DNA of 5,857 nucleotides from Pseudomonadota bacterium. Its GTDB lineage: Bacteria > Pseudomonadota > Alphaproteobacteria > Rhizobiales > Devosiaceae. The stretch spans positions 1 through 5,857 of the forward strand of contig JAEYYP010000117.1 in NCBI GenBank assembly GCA_023428425.1, written 5' to 3'. The notes below the pieces were generated by a model. The model saw only the letters and a list, made by a program, of their open reading frames with translations. It did no database searches and was not told where the DNA came from. This document shows positions 1 through 4,894 of the stretch, piece after piece. A program made the translations under genes and the position numbers. The first letter of the stretch is position 1. Each line of letters opens with the position of its first letter.

Positions 1-1265
1 TTCTGGCGGGGGGGGCGGTGGGGCGCGGCCACGACCGTGTCGCTGCCCTTGAGCACCATGATGGCGCCCGAACGGATGGCGGCTGAGCGGGCGCGCTCGA
101 CCTTCGAGCCGTCGACCTTGCCGAACAGCCGCTCGAACTCGCCTTCGTGCGGGGTCAGTATCACCGGGCGATCGGGATGGTACTTGATGGCCGAGAACAG
201 GATCTCCGGGCTGTCCTTGAAGCTGGTGAGCGCGTCGGCATCGAGCACCGTCGCCGGCCCGCCGCCGAGCACCGCGAGCACGTTGGCCTTGGTGGCTTCG
301 CCCACGCCGGCGGCCGGGCCTATGGCGAACGCCTTCACCTTGTGATCCTGCAGCAGCAGCGACAGGCTCGCCACCCCATCGACCGGCTTCAGCATGATCG
401 CGGTGACGTGGTTGGCCTGCACCAGCAGCGAGGAATGGGGGCCGGCGAGGGTCACGAGCCCTGCCCCGCTGCGCAGCGCAGCGATGGCGGTCATGCGGCT
501 CGCACCGGTCTGCAGAGGGCTGCCGGACATGACGACGGCATGCCCGCGGGTGAACTTGTGCCCCTCAAGGTCGGGTTGCGGCAATGGCCAAAGGGCGGGA
601 CCGTTGACCCTGAGGTTCGGCCGGATGTCGTTCAGCACCGTGTCCGGAATGCCGATCTGCGCGAGGACATTCTCGCCGCAGCGGGCGCGGCCGGGCAGCA
701 GGTGGTGGCCGGGCTTCAGGCGGAAGAAAGTGACGGTGACGTCGGCGCGCACGGCGACGCCGCGCACCTGACCCGAGGCGCCGTCGACGCCGCTCGGCAC
801 ATCCACCGCGACCACCGGCACCCGAGCCCCATTGATGGCCTCGATGATCTCGCGGAGCGCGCCGTCCACGTCGCGGTCGAGGCCTGCGCCGAGGAGCGCG
901 TCGACGATGACGGCGGCGCCGCGAATTCCGTCGGGCCGGGCCTCCTCGACCGGGCCGTTCCACAGGTCGTGGAAGAAGGCGGCGTCCCCTTTCAGGCGGT
1001 CGCGGCTGCCGAACAGGGCGACGCGGACGTCACGCCCGCGCTCCTTCAGCTTCTTGGCTGCGACGAACCCATCGCCGCCATTGTTGCCGGGGCCGCAGAG
1101 GATCAGCACCTTGCCCTCCGGGTAGCGCTCGGCGACCGCGTCGGCCACGGCGGCCCCCGCGTTCTCCATCAGCTTGAAGGACTGGATGCCGGCAGCCACC
1201 GCCAGCTGGTCGGCGCGGCCCATCTCGGACGGGGTGAGCAGCAGGCTTTCGCTGTTTGCAGGCAT
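1..1265 (-). CDS. nnr: Bifunctional NAD(P)HX epimerase / ADP-dependent NAD(P)HX dehydratase, C-terminus cut by window edge
   Basis: This metabolite-repair enzyme restores NAD(P)H that has been damaged by hydration. The N-terminal NnrE (YjeF_N) domain interconverts R- and S-NAD(P)HX; the C-terminal NnrD (carbohydrate-kinase-like) domain dehydrates the S form using ADP. The window holds 421 codons, open to the left edge; fused family members are usually near 490-500 residues, so roughly the last 70-80 are missing, including the expected GSGD motif. Visible NnrE landmarks are LMENAG (32-37), GPGNNGGDGFVAA (58-70), VDALLGAGL (121-129) and DVPSGVDG (155-162). NnrD landmarks are GHAVVMSGS (241-249), TGASRMTA (253-260), DADALT (342-347), TPHEGEF (371-377) and LKGSDTVVAAP (405-415). 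The ATG at 1265 is chosen because GGGGAGGG lies four bases upstream. The gene follows the TetR gene on the same strand after 60 bp with no evident terminator, so co-transcription is possible. The last six residues before the edge resemble the family poorly and include a run of eight C. Confidence 0.95.
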   Translation of the reverse strand, partial: MPANSESLLLTPSEMGRADQLAVAAGIQSFKLMENAGAAVADAVAERYPEGKVLILCGPGNNGGDGFVAAKKLKERGRDVRVALFGSRDRLKGDAAFFHDLWNGPVEEARPDGIRGAAVIVDALLGAGLDRDVDGALREIIEAINGARVPVVAVDVPSGVDGASGQVRGVAVRADVTVTFFRLKPGHHLLPGRARCGENVLAQIGIPDTVLNDIRPNLRVNGPALWPLPQPDLEGHKFTRGHAVVMSGSPLQTGASRMTAIAALRSGAGLVTLAGPHSSLLVQANHVTAIMLKPVDGVASLSLLLQDHKVKAFAIGPAAGVGEATKANVLAVLGGGPATVLDADALTSFKDSPEILFSAIKYHPDRPVILTPHEGEFERLFGKVDGSKVERARSAAIRSGAIMVLKGSDTVVAAPHRPPRQ

Positions 1266-1325
1266 CGATCCCTCCCCGGACTCGCCGGACAGCCTAGCCC
1301 ATGGCGCTTGCAGGGAGAATGCCGC

Positions 1326-1892
1326 TCAGCGTGGCAGGTTGAGCGCGGCGTGCCAGTCGCGCAGGTCGGCGGCAATGGCGTCCTGCGGCACGCCCTTGCG
1401 GTTGAAGCCCCACCAGATCTGGGCGCCCTGCCACTGGTTGACCATCTGCCGCCCCAGCCTGCGGCGAAGCGTCGGTTCGCGGGTGAGGCGGCGGCCGAGC
1501 GCCAGCGAGAGCATTTCGAGCCAGGCGATGCCACGGGCGCGCAGCACCGGGTCGCGCAGGTCCTCGCGCAGCAGCAGCAGGCCGCCATCGAAGACGGGGG
1601 ACGAGTCGGACGACGGCGACAGGGCCGCGATGATGGCGAGTGCGCCCTCGAAGGTTTCGGGCTGTTCCTCGTCTGCCCTGAGGGTCGCTTCGCCGAGCTG
1701 GTCCCAGGCATGTTCCAACGCCGCACGCTTCAGTGCGTCCTTGGACCCGAAACGTTGCAGCAGGGTGGCCGCCGAGAGGCCGACTAAACCACCAACTTCT
1801 GCCAGTGTCAGCGCATCGGGGCCGAGCCGGGTCATCAGCGATAGTGCTGCTTCTACAATGAGTTCGTCGGGGAGAGTGCGTTGCCGGGCCAT
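1326..1892 (-). CDS. TetR/AcrR-family transcriptional regulator
   Basis: A 188-residue one-component repressor of usual TetR size. The N-terminal DNA-binding domain is clear: helix 1 at about residues 8-22, then the helix-turn-helix LTLAEVGGLVGLSAATLLQRF (about 28-48), with recognition helix SAATLLQRF and the typical closing motif FGSKDAL (48-54). The common aromatic pair of the recognition helix (LYYHF) is LLQRF here. The C-terminal ligand domain is rich in Leu and Trp (W124, W154, W160-161 region) and gives no clue to the ligand. The gene is divergent from the dihydrofolate-reductase-like gene, and a palindrome begins four bases upstream of this ATG, so autorepression plus control of the neighbour is the likely mode. 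There is no Shine-Dalgarno sequence at the normal place; the operator occupies it. No better in-frame start is seen, because the N-terminus MARQRT directly before helix 1 is normal for the family. Confidence 0.92.
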   Translation of the reverse strand: MARQRTLPDELIVEAALSLMTRLGPDALTLAEVGGLVGLSAATLLQRFGSKDALKRAALEHAWDQLGEATLRADEEQPETFEGALAIIAALSPSSDSSPVFDGGLLLLREDLRDPVLRARGIAWLEMLSLALGRRLTREPTLRRRLGRQMVNQWQGAQIWWGFNRKGVPQDAIAADLRDWHAALNLPR

Positions 1893-1918
1893 TGTAAGTG
1901 AACGTTCATTTATATATT
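1892..1918 (+). promoter_or_regulatory. Possible sigma-70-type promoter of the reductase gene
   Basis: TATATT (1913-1918) is a good -10 in an A/T-rich patch unlike its surroundings. The best -35 is TTGTAA (1892-1897) with a short 15-bp spacer. The start would fall near 1925, followed by the ribosome binding site AGGAGA at 1933-1938 and the ATG at 1945. The -10 is the stronger part of this call. Confidence 0.4.
1896..1911. promoter_or_regulatory. Probable TetR operator between divergent genes
   Basis: The core TGAACGTTCA (1899-1908) is a perfect 10-bp palindrome. It extends to 16 bp (1896-1911) with one mismatched pair. It lies three bases from the TetR start codon and sits between the likely -35 and -10 elements of the rightward gene. 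A possible leftward -10 for the repressor (TATAAA, complement of 1909-1914) abuts it, which would place the TetR transcript start inside the palindrome. A bound repressor would therefore block both directions. That the adjacent TetR protein binds here is inferred from position and symmetry. Confidence 0.8.
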
Positions 1919-1944
1919 CTGCATCCTAGCTCAGGAGAATCCGA

Positions 1945-2472
1945 ATGGCCAGAATCATCGGTTACATCGCCGCCAGCCTCGACGGCTTCATCGCCGACCC
2001 GCACGAGGGCCTGACCTGGCTGACCGAGCGGAAGGACCTGGAGCTCGGCGAATTCGACTACAACCTGTTCATCAAGCGCATCCGCACCGTGGTGATGGGA
2101 CGGGCAACATATGACTGGCTGGTGCGCGAGGGGATAAGTTGGCCCTACGCCCAACAGCGCGTGCTGGTCGTCACGTCGCGCCCCCTGCCCGACCCGATTG
2201 GCGCGCTCGAAACGCGGACCGATGTCGATGCACTGATCGCCGAACTGCGCGCGCTCGACGACGGCGACGTCTGGATGCTGGGCGGCGGCAAGCTTCAGAT
2301 GGCCTTCATCGAACGCGGCGCGCTGGACGAGCTCGAGGTGTACGTGATCAGCCAGCTCCTCGGCGGCGGCTACCCGCTCTTCCCGCCGACGGGGTTCTCA
2401 CGGGAGCTTAAGCTGCTGTCGGCGCATGCGCTAGGGAGCGGCGGGGCGCGGCTGCACTACTCGTTCGAGTGA
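1945..2472 (+). CDS. Dihydrofolate reductase family protein (RibD C-terminal domain)
   Basis: A 175-residue stand-alone member of the RibD_C / DHFR-like superfamily, of the YwjB/YyaP type, probably a cytosolic NAD(P)H-dependent reductase. Its substrate is not known and it should not be called FolA. Landmarks: the first strand and loop GYIAASLDGFIA (6-17), VVMGRATYDWL (49-59), the strand VLVVTSRPLP (73-82), the glycine-rich nucleotide-binding segment VWMLGGGKL (109-117), LDELEVYVISQLLGGGYPLFP (128-148) and the closing strand ARLHYSFE (168-175). AGGAGA six bases before the ATG fixes the start. The gene is divergent from the TetR gene with the operator inside its promoter, so it is probably induced by the TetR ligand; small DHFR-like proteins are often paired with regulators in this way. 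It converges on the zinc-binding protein gene, with a hairpin between. Confidence 0.9.
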   Translation: MARIIGYIAASLDGFIADPHEGLTWLTERKDLELGEFDYNLFIKRIRTVVMGRATYDWLVREGISWPYAQQRVLVVTSRPLPDPIGALETRTDVDALIAELRALDDGDVWMLGGGKLQMAFIERGALDELEVYVISQLLGGGYPLFPPTGFSRELKLLSAHALGSGGARLHYSFE

Positions 2473-2506
2473 GCGGGCATGACGACCAGGGAGCGAGCAA
2501 GAGATA

Positions 2507-2535
2507 GGCCCCGGGGCAGCGTTCGCACCGGGGCC
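2507..2535. terminator. GC-rich hairpin between convergent genes
   Basis: GGCCCCGG (2507-2514) pairs with CCGGGGCC (2528-2535) around a 13-nt loop. It lies 34 bp after the reductase stop and 6 bp after the stop of the convergent gene, so it could serve both. The T-tail is poor on both strands (TATCTCTT leftward, none rightward), so efficiency is uncertain. A second palindrome, GGCCTAGGCC (2539-2548), overlaps the leftward stop codon. Confidence 0.5.
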
Positions 2536-2541
2536 AGAGGC

Positions 2542-2778
2542 CTAGGCCACCTGCCTAGTCGCGACGGTCAATTGCCACCTGATGGGTCCTAGCCCCGGCC
2601 GATGCTGGTGGTGATTCTGCGGCGGCAGCGGATCGCCCTTGTTTGCGGCAATTTCGTCGCCGCAGACAACGCATCGGTAGATGCCAGAGTAGATGATACG
2701 AAACCCCGGCTGCAAAGCCTCATCAAAGGCCGCGCCGCTGATCTGAGTGACGGCATTGGGGTACTTGTAGATAGCCAT
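2542..2778 (-). CDS. Small CxxC/HHxH putative zinc-binding protein ('protein L'-like)
   Basis: A 78-residue soluble protein that resembles short proteins annotated as 'protein L' in alphaproteobacteria; this is from memory of the pattern, and no function is known to me. It starts MAIYKYPNAV, then a hydrophilic stretch with GFRIIYSGIYRC. Next comes a likely zinc knuckle with C36 and C39 (CVVC), the segment LPPQNHHQH (51-59) with H56, H57 and H59, and the conserved-looking end GPIRWQL (64-70). Two Cys and the His cluster could complete one metal site (inference). The ATG at 2778 is preferred over the in-frame ATG at 2910, because AAGGA lies ten bases before it at 2789-2793 and the extra 44 residues have no family character and lie in a hairpin-rich leader. 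It converges on the reductase gene. There is no membrane segment or signal peptide. Confidence 0.82.
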   Translation of the reverse strand: MAIYKYPNAVTQISGAAFDEALQPGFRIIYSGIYRCVVCGDEIAANKGDPLPPQNHHQHRPGLGPIRWQLTVATRQVA

Positions 2779-2846
2779 TTCTTGAATGTCCTTAGGCTTG
2801 CGAGTGTCGCCTTCGGGCACTAGGTTCTGATTTGTGAGAGTCCGAA

Positions 2847-2884
2847 CCGAGCTTTTTTCTCCGCCTTGCGGGAACACCGCTCGG
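2847..2884 (-). other. Nested hairpin in the leader of the zinc-binding protein gene
   Basis: On the minus strand CCGAGC (2884-2879) pairs with GCTCGG (2852-2847). The enclosed loop contains a second hairpin, CCGC-AAG-GCGG, at 2871-2861. A competing short stem, GGTTC/GAACC (2848-2844 with 2827-2823), shares two bases with the first and could form instead. The element lies 69-106 nt upstream of the start codon. Riboregulation is only a possibility; no known class was recognised. Confidence 0.35.
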
Positions 2885-2895
2885 AAGAAGACGAA

Positions 2896-2927
2896 GGCAG
2901 AGCACGACATCGCGCTCTGCCTTTTTT
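2896..2927 (+). terminator. Strong intrinsic terminator facing right
   Basis: GGCAGAGC (2896-2903) pairs perfectly with GCTCTGCC (2914-2921) and is followed at once by six T (2922-2927); two A before the stem can pair with the first two T. This is the classic rho-independent form, and only for plus-strand transcription. The nearest rightward gene ends 424 bp earlier, with an antisense gene in between, so the transcript it ends is unknown. On the minus strand the same hairpin has no T-tail. Confidence 0.75.
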
Positions 2928-2953
2928 ATTGCTGAAGTTTCGAAGCGTGTCCA
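2925..2953 (-). promoter_or_regulatory. Possible leftward promoter for the zinc-binding protein gene
   Basis: On the minus strand TGGACA (complement of 2948-2953) is separated by 17 bp from AATAAA (complement of 2925-2930). Spacing is ideal but the -10 is weak. It would start transcription near 2918, inside the hairpin at 2896-2921, giving a leader of about 140 nt. Confidence 0.3.
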
Positions 2954-2984
2954 GCCTCTGAGGCGCCAACGCCGTAAGAGGCTG
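2952..2984. repeat. Nested perfect inverted repeat
   Basis: CAGCCTCT (2952-2959) and AGAGGCTG (2977-2984) form an 8-bp perfect outer stem. Inside, GGCG (2962-2965) and CGCC (2970-2973) form a 4-bp stem closed by a CCAA tetraloop. There is no T-tail on either strand, so it is a poor intrinsic terminator. It overlaps the -35 of the possible leftward promoter, so it may be an operator or an RNA hairpin. Confidence 0.5.
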
Positions 2985-3066
2985 ATAATGGAAAAATCCG
3001 GCAATGTCAACCGAATCACCCGATAAACTGGGGAACTCGTAGCTCGAGCGCGCGTACCTCACCCCC

Positions 3067-3372
3067 TCACAGCTCCCTCGCCTCCACCACGATCTGCCAC
3101 TGGTGGCCGATGGCGACCTGCAACTCGGAGATCACGAAGGGTAGCAGGGCGTTGAACTCGCGGCGGTCGCGCTCGGAGAGGCGCCAGGTGGGGTCGGAGG
3201 GATTGTCCCAGTTGACCTGGCGGTCGTAGAGCTCGTTGAGGCGGGCGAGGCGGCGGAGGATGTCGTTGGAGAAGCCCCAGAACGCCAGCTCCGTGGCGAC
3301 GCCGTCGACATAAAGCGGCGCGAGGCCGTGGCTGACCATGCCGTGATCGAGCTGGAACACTACCTGCTTCAT
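3067..3372 (-). CDS. Uncharacterised 101-residue protein, second gene of membrane-protein operon
   Basis: I do not recognise this protein. It is soluble in appearance, with no signal peptide or membrane segment. The N-terminus is strand-like and aromatic (MKQVVFQLDHG, then LYVDGVATELAFWGF at about 20-34). The middle is a charged helix (DILRRLARLNELYDRQ, 37-52) followed by WDNPSDPTW (55-63), and a second helix runs from SERDRREF to the C-terminus, which is rich in hydrophobic residues (QWQIVVEAREL). It begins 12 bp after the stop of the membrane protein. Its Shine-Dalgarno GAGGG overlaps that stop codon, so translation is probably coupled and the two products may act together. The start ATG at 3372 is fixed by this site. 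Confidence 0.82.
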   Translation of the reverse strand: MKQVVFQLDHGMVSHGLAPLYVDGVATELAFWGFSNDILRRLARLNELYDRQVNWDNPSDPTWRLSERDRREFNALLPFVISELQVAIGHQWQIVVEAREL

Positions 3373-3384
3373 CGCAGGACACCC

Positions 3385-4365
3385 TCAACGCGCGACGTTC
3401 ATCCCCGGGGCAGAGCGGCCGCCCATCCACTGGCCGGCCTTGTCCTTGAGTTCGGTGAACTTCCGCGACACGCCCGAAATCCGCGCGTCCCATTCAGGGT
3501 CCGGAGTCTGGCCGGCGGTGGTGCGGAAAAACACCTGCAGCAGGCAGGCGATGGCGAAGGGCTCGATGAGCGCCGCCTTCACCGCCCACGCGAAAATCAG
3601 CGCGAACACCACGCCCGCCGCGGACCAGCCGCCCGGCATCAGCCAGACGATCGCCGCCGCCGGCGCCAGCATGACGAGGAACACGATGAAGGCCAGCCCG
3701 TAGGTGATGATGGTGAGCCATGCCGCGTTCTTCAGCATGGTCGGATAGTTCTGCGCGTAGAGCACGAGCGCCGTCTGCGCGGAAGCCCAGGGGTTGGTGG
3801 CGTTGGTGCGGATCGCGTGGGCCAGGATCACCTCGTCGACAAGGCCGACGGCGATCTTGAGGAAGGCGCGGACAAGCTGCACCAGGTTGGTGAGGCCAGG
3901 GATCGGCAGGAAGCTGGCGACGCCCTGCACGAGGCCGACAATGGCGTTCAGCACACCCTTGACCAACTGGTCGACGGCGAACAGCACATTGGCCTCGACG
4001 AACCGCTCCTTCACGATGGCGGTGGCGTAGGTAACCTGGTTCTGGCCATCGGGCACTGCCTCGCCGTCGATCAGCTTCACCAGCACGGCGATGTGGCCGG
4101 CCTTGACGATGTAGAGGATGTACTCGCGGGCGAAGTAGAGCACGCCGGCCGTCAGCGCGAAGCCGATGCCGCCGCCCCAGATGGTCGAGCTGGCGCGAAA
4201 ATCCTCGTCGCCGAAGGCTCCGATGCCCCAGCCGACACCGGCGCCAACACCGGTCACAAGCACATAGGCGATGGCAATGCCGGCATAGACGAGCACGCGC
4301 AACGCGATGAAGGGCATGGTCCGCCCCATCAACGCCAGTGCCTGCCCGATGGAGAAATCCCACAT
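3385..4365 (-). CDS. Uncharacterised polytopic membrane protein
   Basis: A 326-residue inner-membrane protein that I cannot place in a family. It opens with MWDFSIGQALALMGR. Hydrophobic segments lie at about residues 18-50 (very Gly-rich, GVGAGVGWGIGAFG), 62-86 (containing WGGGIGFALTAGVLYF), 135-180 (semi-hydrophobic, LVKGVLNAIVGLVQG and LVQLVRAFLKIAVGL), 213-243 and 246-280. That gives about four to six spans. A loop near 100-125 is polar, and the last 45 residues (from RTTAGQTPDPEWD) form a charged, probably cytoplasmic tail. The ATG at 4365 is chosen because GGGGTGA lies seven bases upstream (4373-4379); an in-frame GTG at 4386 would add seven residues without a ribosome site. It is followed in operon by the 101-residue gene. 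The upstream gap is filled by nested inverted repeats that overlap this ribosome site. The scattered Gly/Ala helices somewhat recall pore- or channel-like proteins, but that is not evidence of function. Confidence 0.85.
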   Translation of the reverse strand: MWDFSIGQALALMGRTMPFIALRVLVYAGIAIAYVLVTGVGAGVGWGIGAFGDEDFRASSTIWGGGIGFALTAGVLYFAREYILYIVKAGHIAVLVKLIDGEAVPDGQNQVTYATAIVKERFVEANVLFAVDQLVKGVLNAIVGLVQGVASFLPIPGLTNLVQLVRAFLKIAVGLVDEVILAHAIRTNATNPWASAQTALVLYAQNYPTMLKNAAWLTIITYGLAFIVFLVMLAPAAAIVWLMPGGWSAAGVVFALIFAWAVKAALIEPFAIACLLQVFFRTTAGQTPDPEWDARISGVSRKFTELKDKAGQWMGGRSAPGMNVAR

Positions 4366-4367
4366 CG

Positions 4368-4470
4368 GTTGTTCACCCCAAGTCACGCCGCCCGCGTGGC
4401 GACGACGTTAGCCGTTACGTAGTGTTACGGCAAACCGGCTTGGGTTCAGCGTCGCCACCCTGTGAACAAC
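4368..4470. repeat. Nested inverted repeats filling the gap between DUF1304 gene and membrane operon
   Basis: Three sets of arms share nearly one centre. GTTGTTCAC (4368-4376) pairs with GTGAACAAC (4462-4470), 9 bp perfect. GTGGCGACG (4396-4404) pairs with CGTCGCCAC (4450-4458), 9 bp perfect. GCCGT (4411-4415) pairs with ACGGC (4427-4431). An alternative pairing is CCCAAG (4377-4382) with CTTGGG (4439-4444). The outer arm overlaps part of the Shine-Dalgarno (4373-4379) of the membrane-protein gene. A weak leftward promoter can also be drawn here (TTGCCG at 4434-4429, 17 bp, TAACGT). Confidence 0.55.
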
Positions 4471-4472
4471 TC

Positions 4473-4823
4473 TCACGCAATGACGACGGCTATTGCCGCG
4501 ACGACCGCGGGAATGGTCTGCACGAACAGGATCTTGCGCCCCACCGTGGCAGCGCCATAGAGCCCCGCGACGGCGACGCAGCCGAGGAAGAACAGCTTGA
4601 TCGGGTCGCCGGATTCGCCGAGTACGATGCCCCAGATCAGGCCTGCCGCCAGGAAGCCGTTGTAGAGACCCTGGTTGGCCGCGAGGACCTTCGTCTGCGC
4701 CGCGAAATCCGGCTTGGTGCCGAACGCCTTCATGCCCGGCGGCTTGTCCCACAGGAACATCTCGAGCACGAGGATGTAGAGGTGGATGAGGGCGACGACG
4801 CCCGCGAGGATACTGCCGACCAT
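4473..4823 (-). CDS. DUF1304 family small membrane protein
   Basis: A 116-residue integral membrane protein of the DUF1304 family, whose function is unknown. Four hydrophobic spans are visible at about residues 3-24, 50-70, 74-94 and 98-116. The family's recognisable N-terminal pattern is present: ALIHLYILVLEMFLWD (11-26) with H14 and E21 inside the first helix. So is the conserved segment LAANQGLYNGFLAAGL (47-62). The loop between (KPPGMKAFGTKPDF) is polar. The ATG at 4823 is supported by GGAG seven bases upstream (4831-4834); an in-frame ATG at 4886 would add 21 residues but lies on the far side of a terminator hairpin. An extended -10 (TGCTATGCT, complement of 4850-4858) is a possible promoter, without a clear -35. 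The gene probably stands alone between a terminator upstream and the inverted-repeat gap downstream. Confidence 0.88.
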   Translation of the reverse strand: MVGSILAGVVALIHLYILVLEMFLWDKPPGMKAFGTKPDFAAQTKVLAANQGLYNGFLAAGLIWGIVLGESGDPIKLFFLGCVAVAGLYGAATVGRKILFVQTIPAVVAAIAVVIA

Positions 4824-4857
4824 CTGGCGACTCCGCTTCAGGACGATCGAGCATAGC

Positions 4858-4883
4858 AAAAGGCCGCCACTTGGGCGGCCTTT
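4858..4883 (-). terminator. Intrinsic terminator downstream of csbD-like gene, possibly bidirectional
   Basis: GGCCGCC (4862-4868) pairs with GGCGGCC (4874-4880) around a 5-nt loop, and flanking AAA/TTT extends the stem to 10 bp. Read leftward it ends in TTTT (4861-4858), ending the csbD-like transcript about 145-170 nt after its stop codon. Read rightward the tail is TTTC. It separates the csbD-like unit from the DUF1304 gene. Confidence 0.75.
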
Positions 4884-4894
4884 CATGAGACGCT

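Larger units (their letters stand above)
2779..3066. other. Gene-free stretch with several hairpins
   Basis: These 288 bp lie between two minus-strand genes. Reading frames here are short, change frame and carry no recognisable protein pattern. The content is three separate inverted repeats (2847-2884, 2896-2921 and 2952-2984), a rightward T-tract, and a palindromic GCTCGAGC at 3042-3049. No terminator with a T-tail was found for the upstream minus-strand operon ending at 3067. The segment may be a long leader of the small zinc-binding protein gene, may encode a small RNA on the plus strand, or both. Confidence 0.6.

Noticed and set aside
147..1787. Long 546-residue plus-strand open frame
   Set aside because: It is antisense to nnr and tetR, both of which carry unmistakable family motifs. 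Its translation is rich in His, Arg, Gly and Gln without any domain, as expected of an antisense shadow in high-GC DNA.
2779..2910. N-terminal extension of the zinc-binding protein from an ATG at 2910
   Set aside because: The internal ATG at 2778 has a good ribosome site and begins the family-like YKYP region. The extension lies over leader hairpins and looks random.
3032..3056. Plus-strand GGAAC-N16-CGTA resembling an EcfG promoter
   Set aside because: It would drive transcription antisense into the 101-residue gene and has no rightward gene to serve; the -10 also has a mismatch. Probably chance.
2820..3062. Two short minus-strand frames in the gene-free stretch (2792-3019 and 2820-3062)
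   Set aside because: They overlap each other and the hairpins, have no good ribosome site, and show no recognisable protein pattern.
3494..4363. 289-residue minus-strand frame over the membrane protein
   Set aside because: It is Arg/His-rich and without hydrophobic segments, and it is an alternative frame of the real gene.
3328..4422. 364-residue plus-strand open frame
   Set aside because: It is antisense to the membrane protein gene, which has a ribosome site, proper hydrophobic segments and a coupled partner. The shadow is a low-complexity His/Asp/Gly-rich product.
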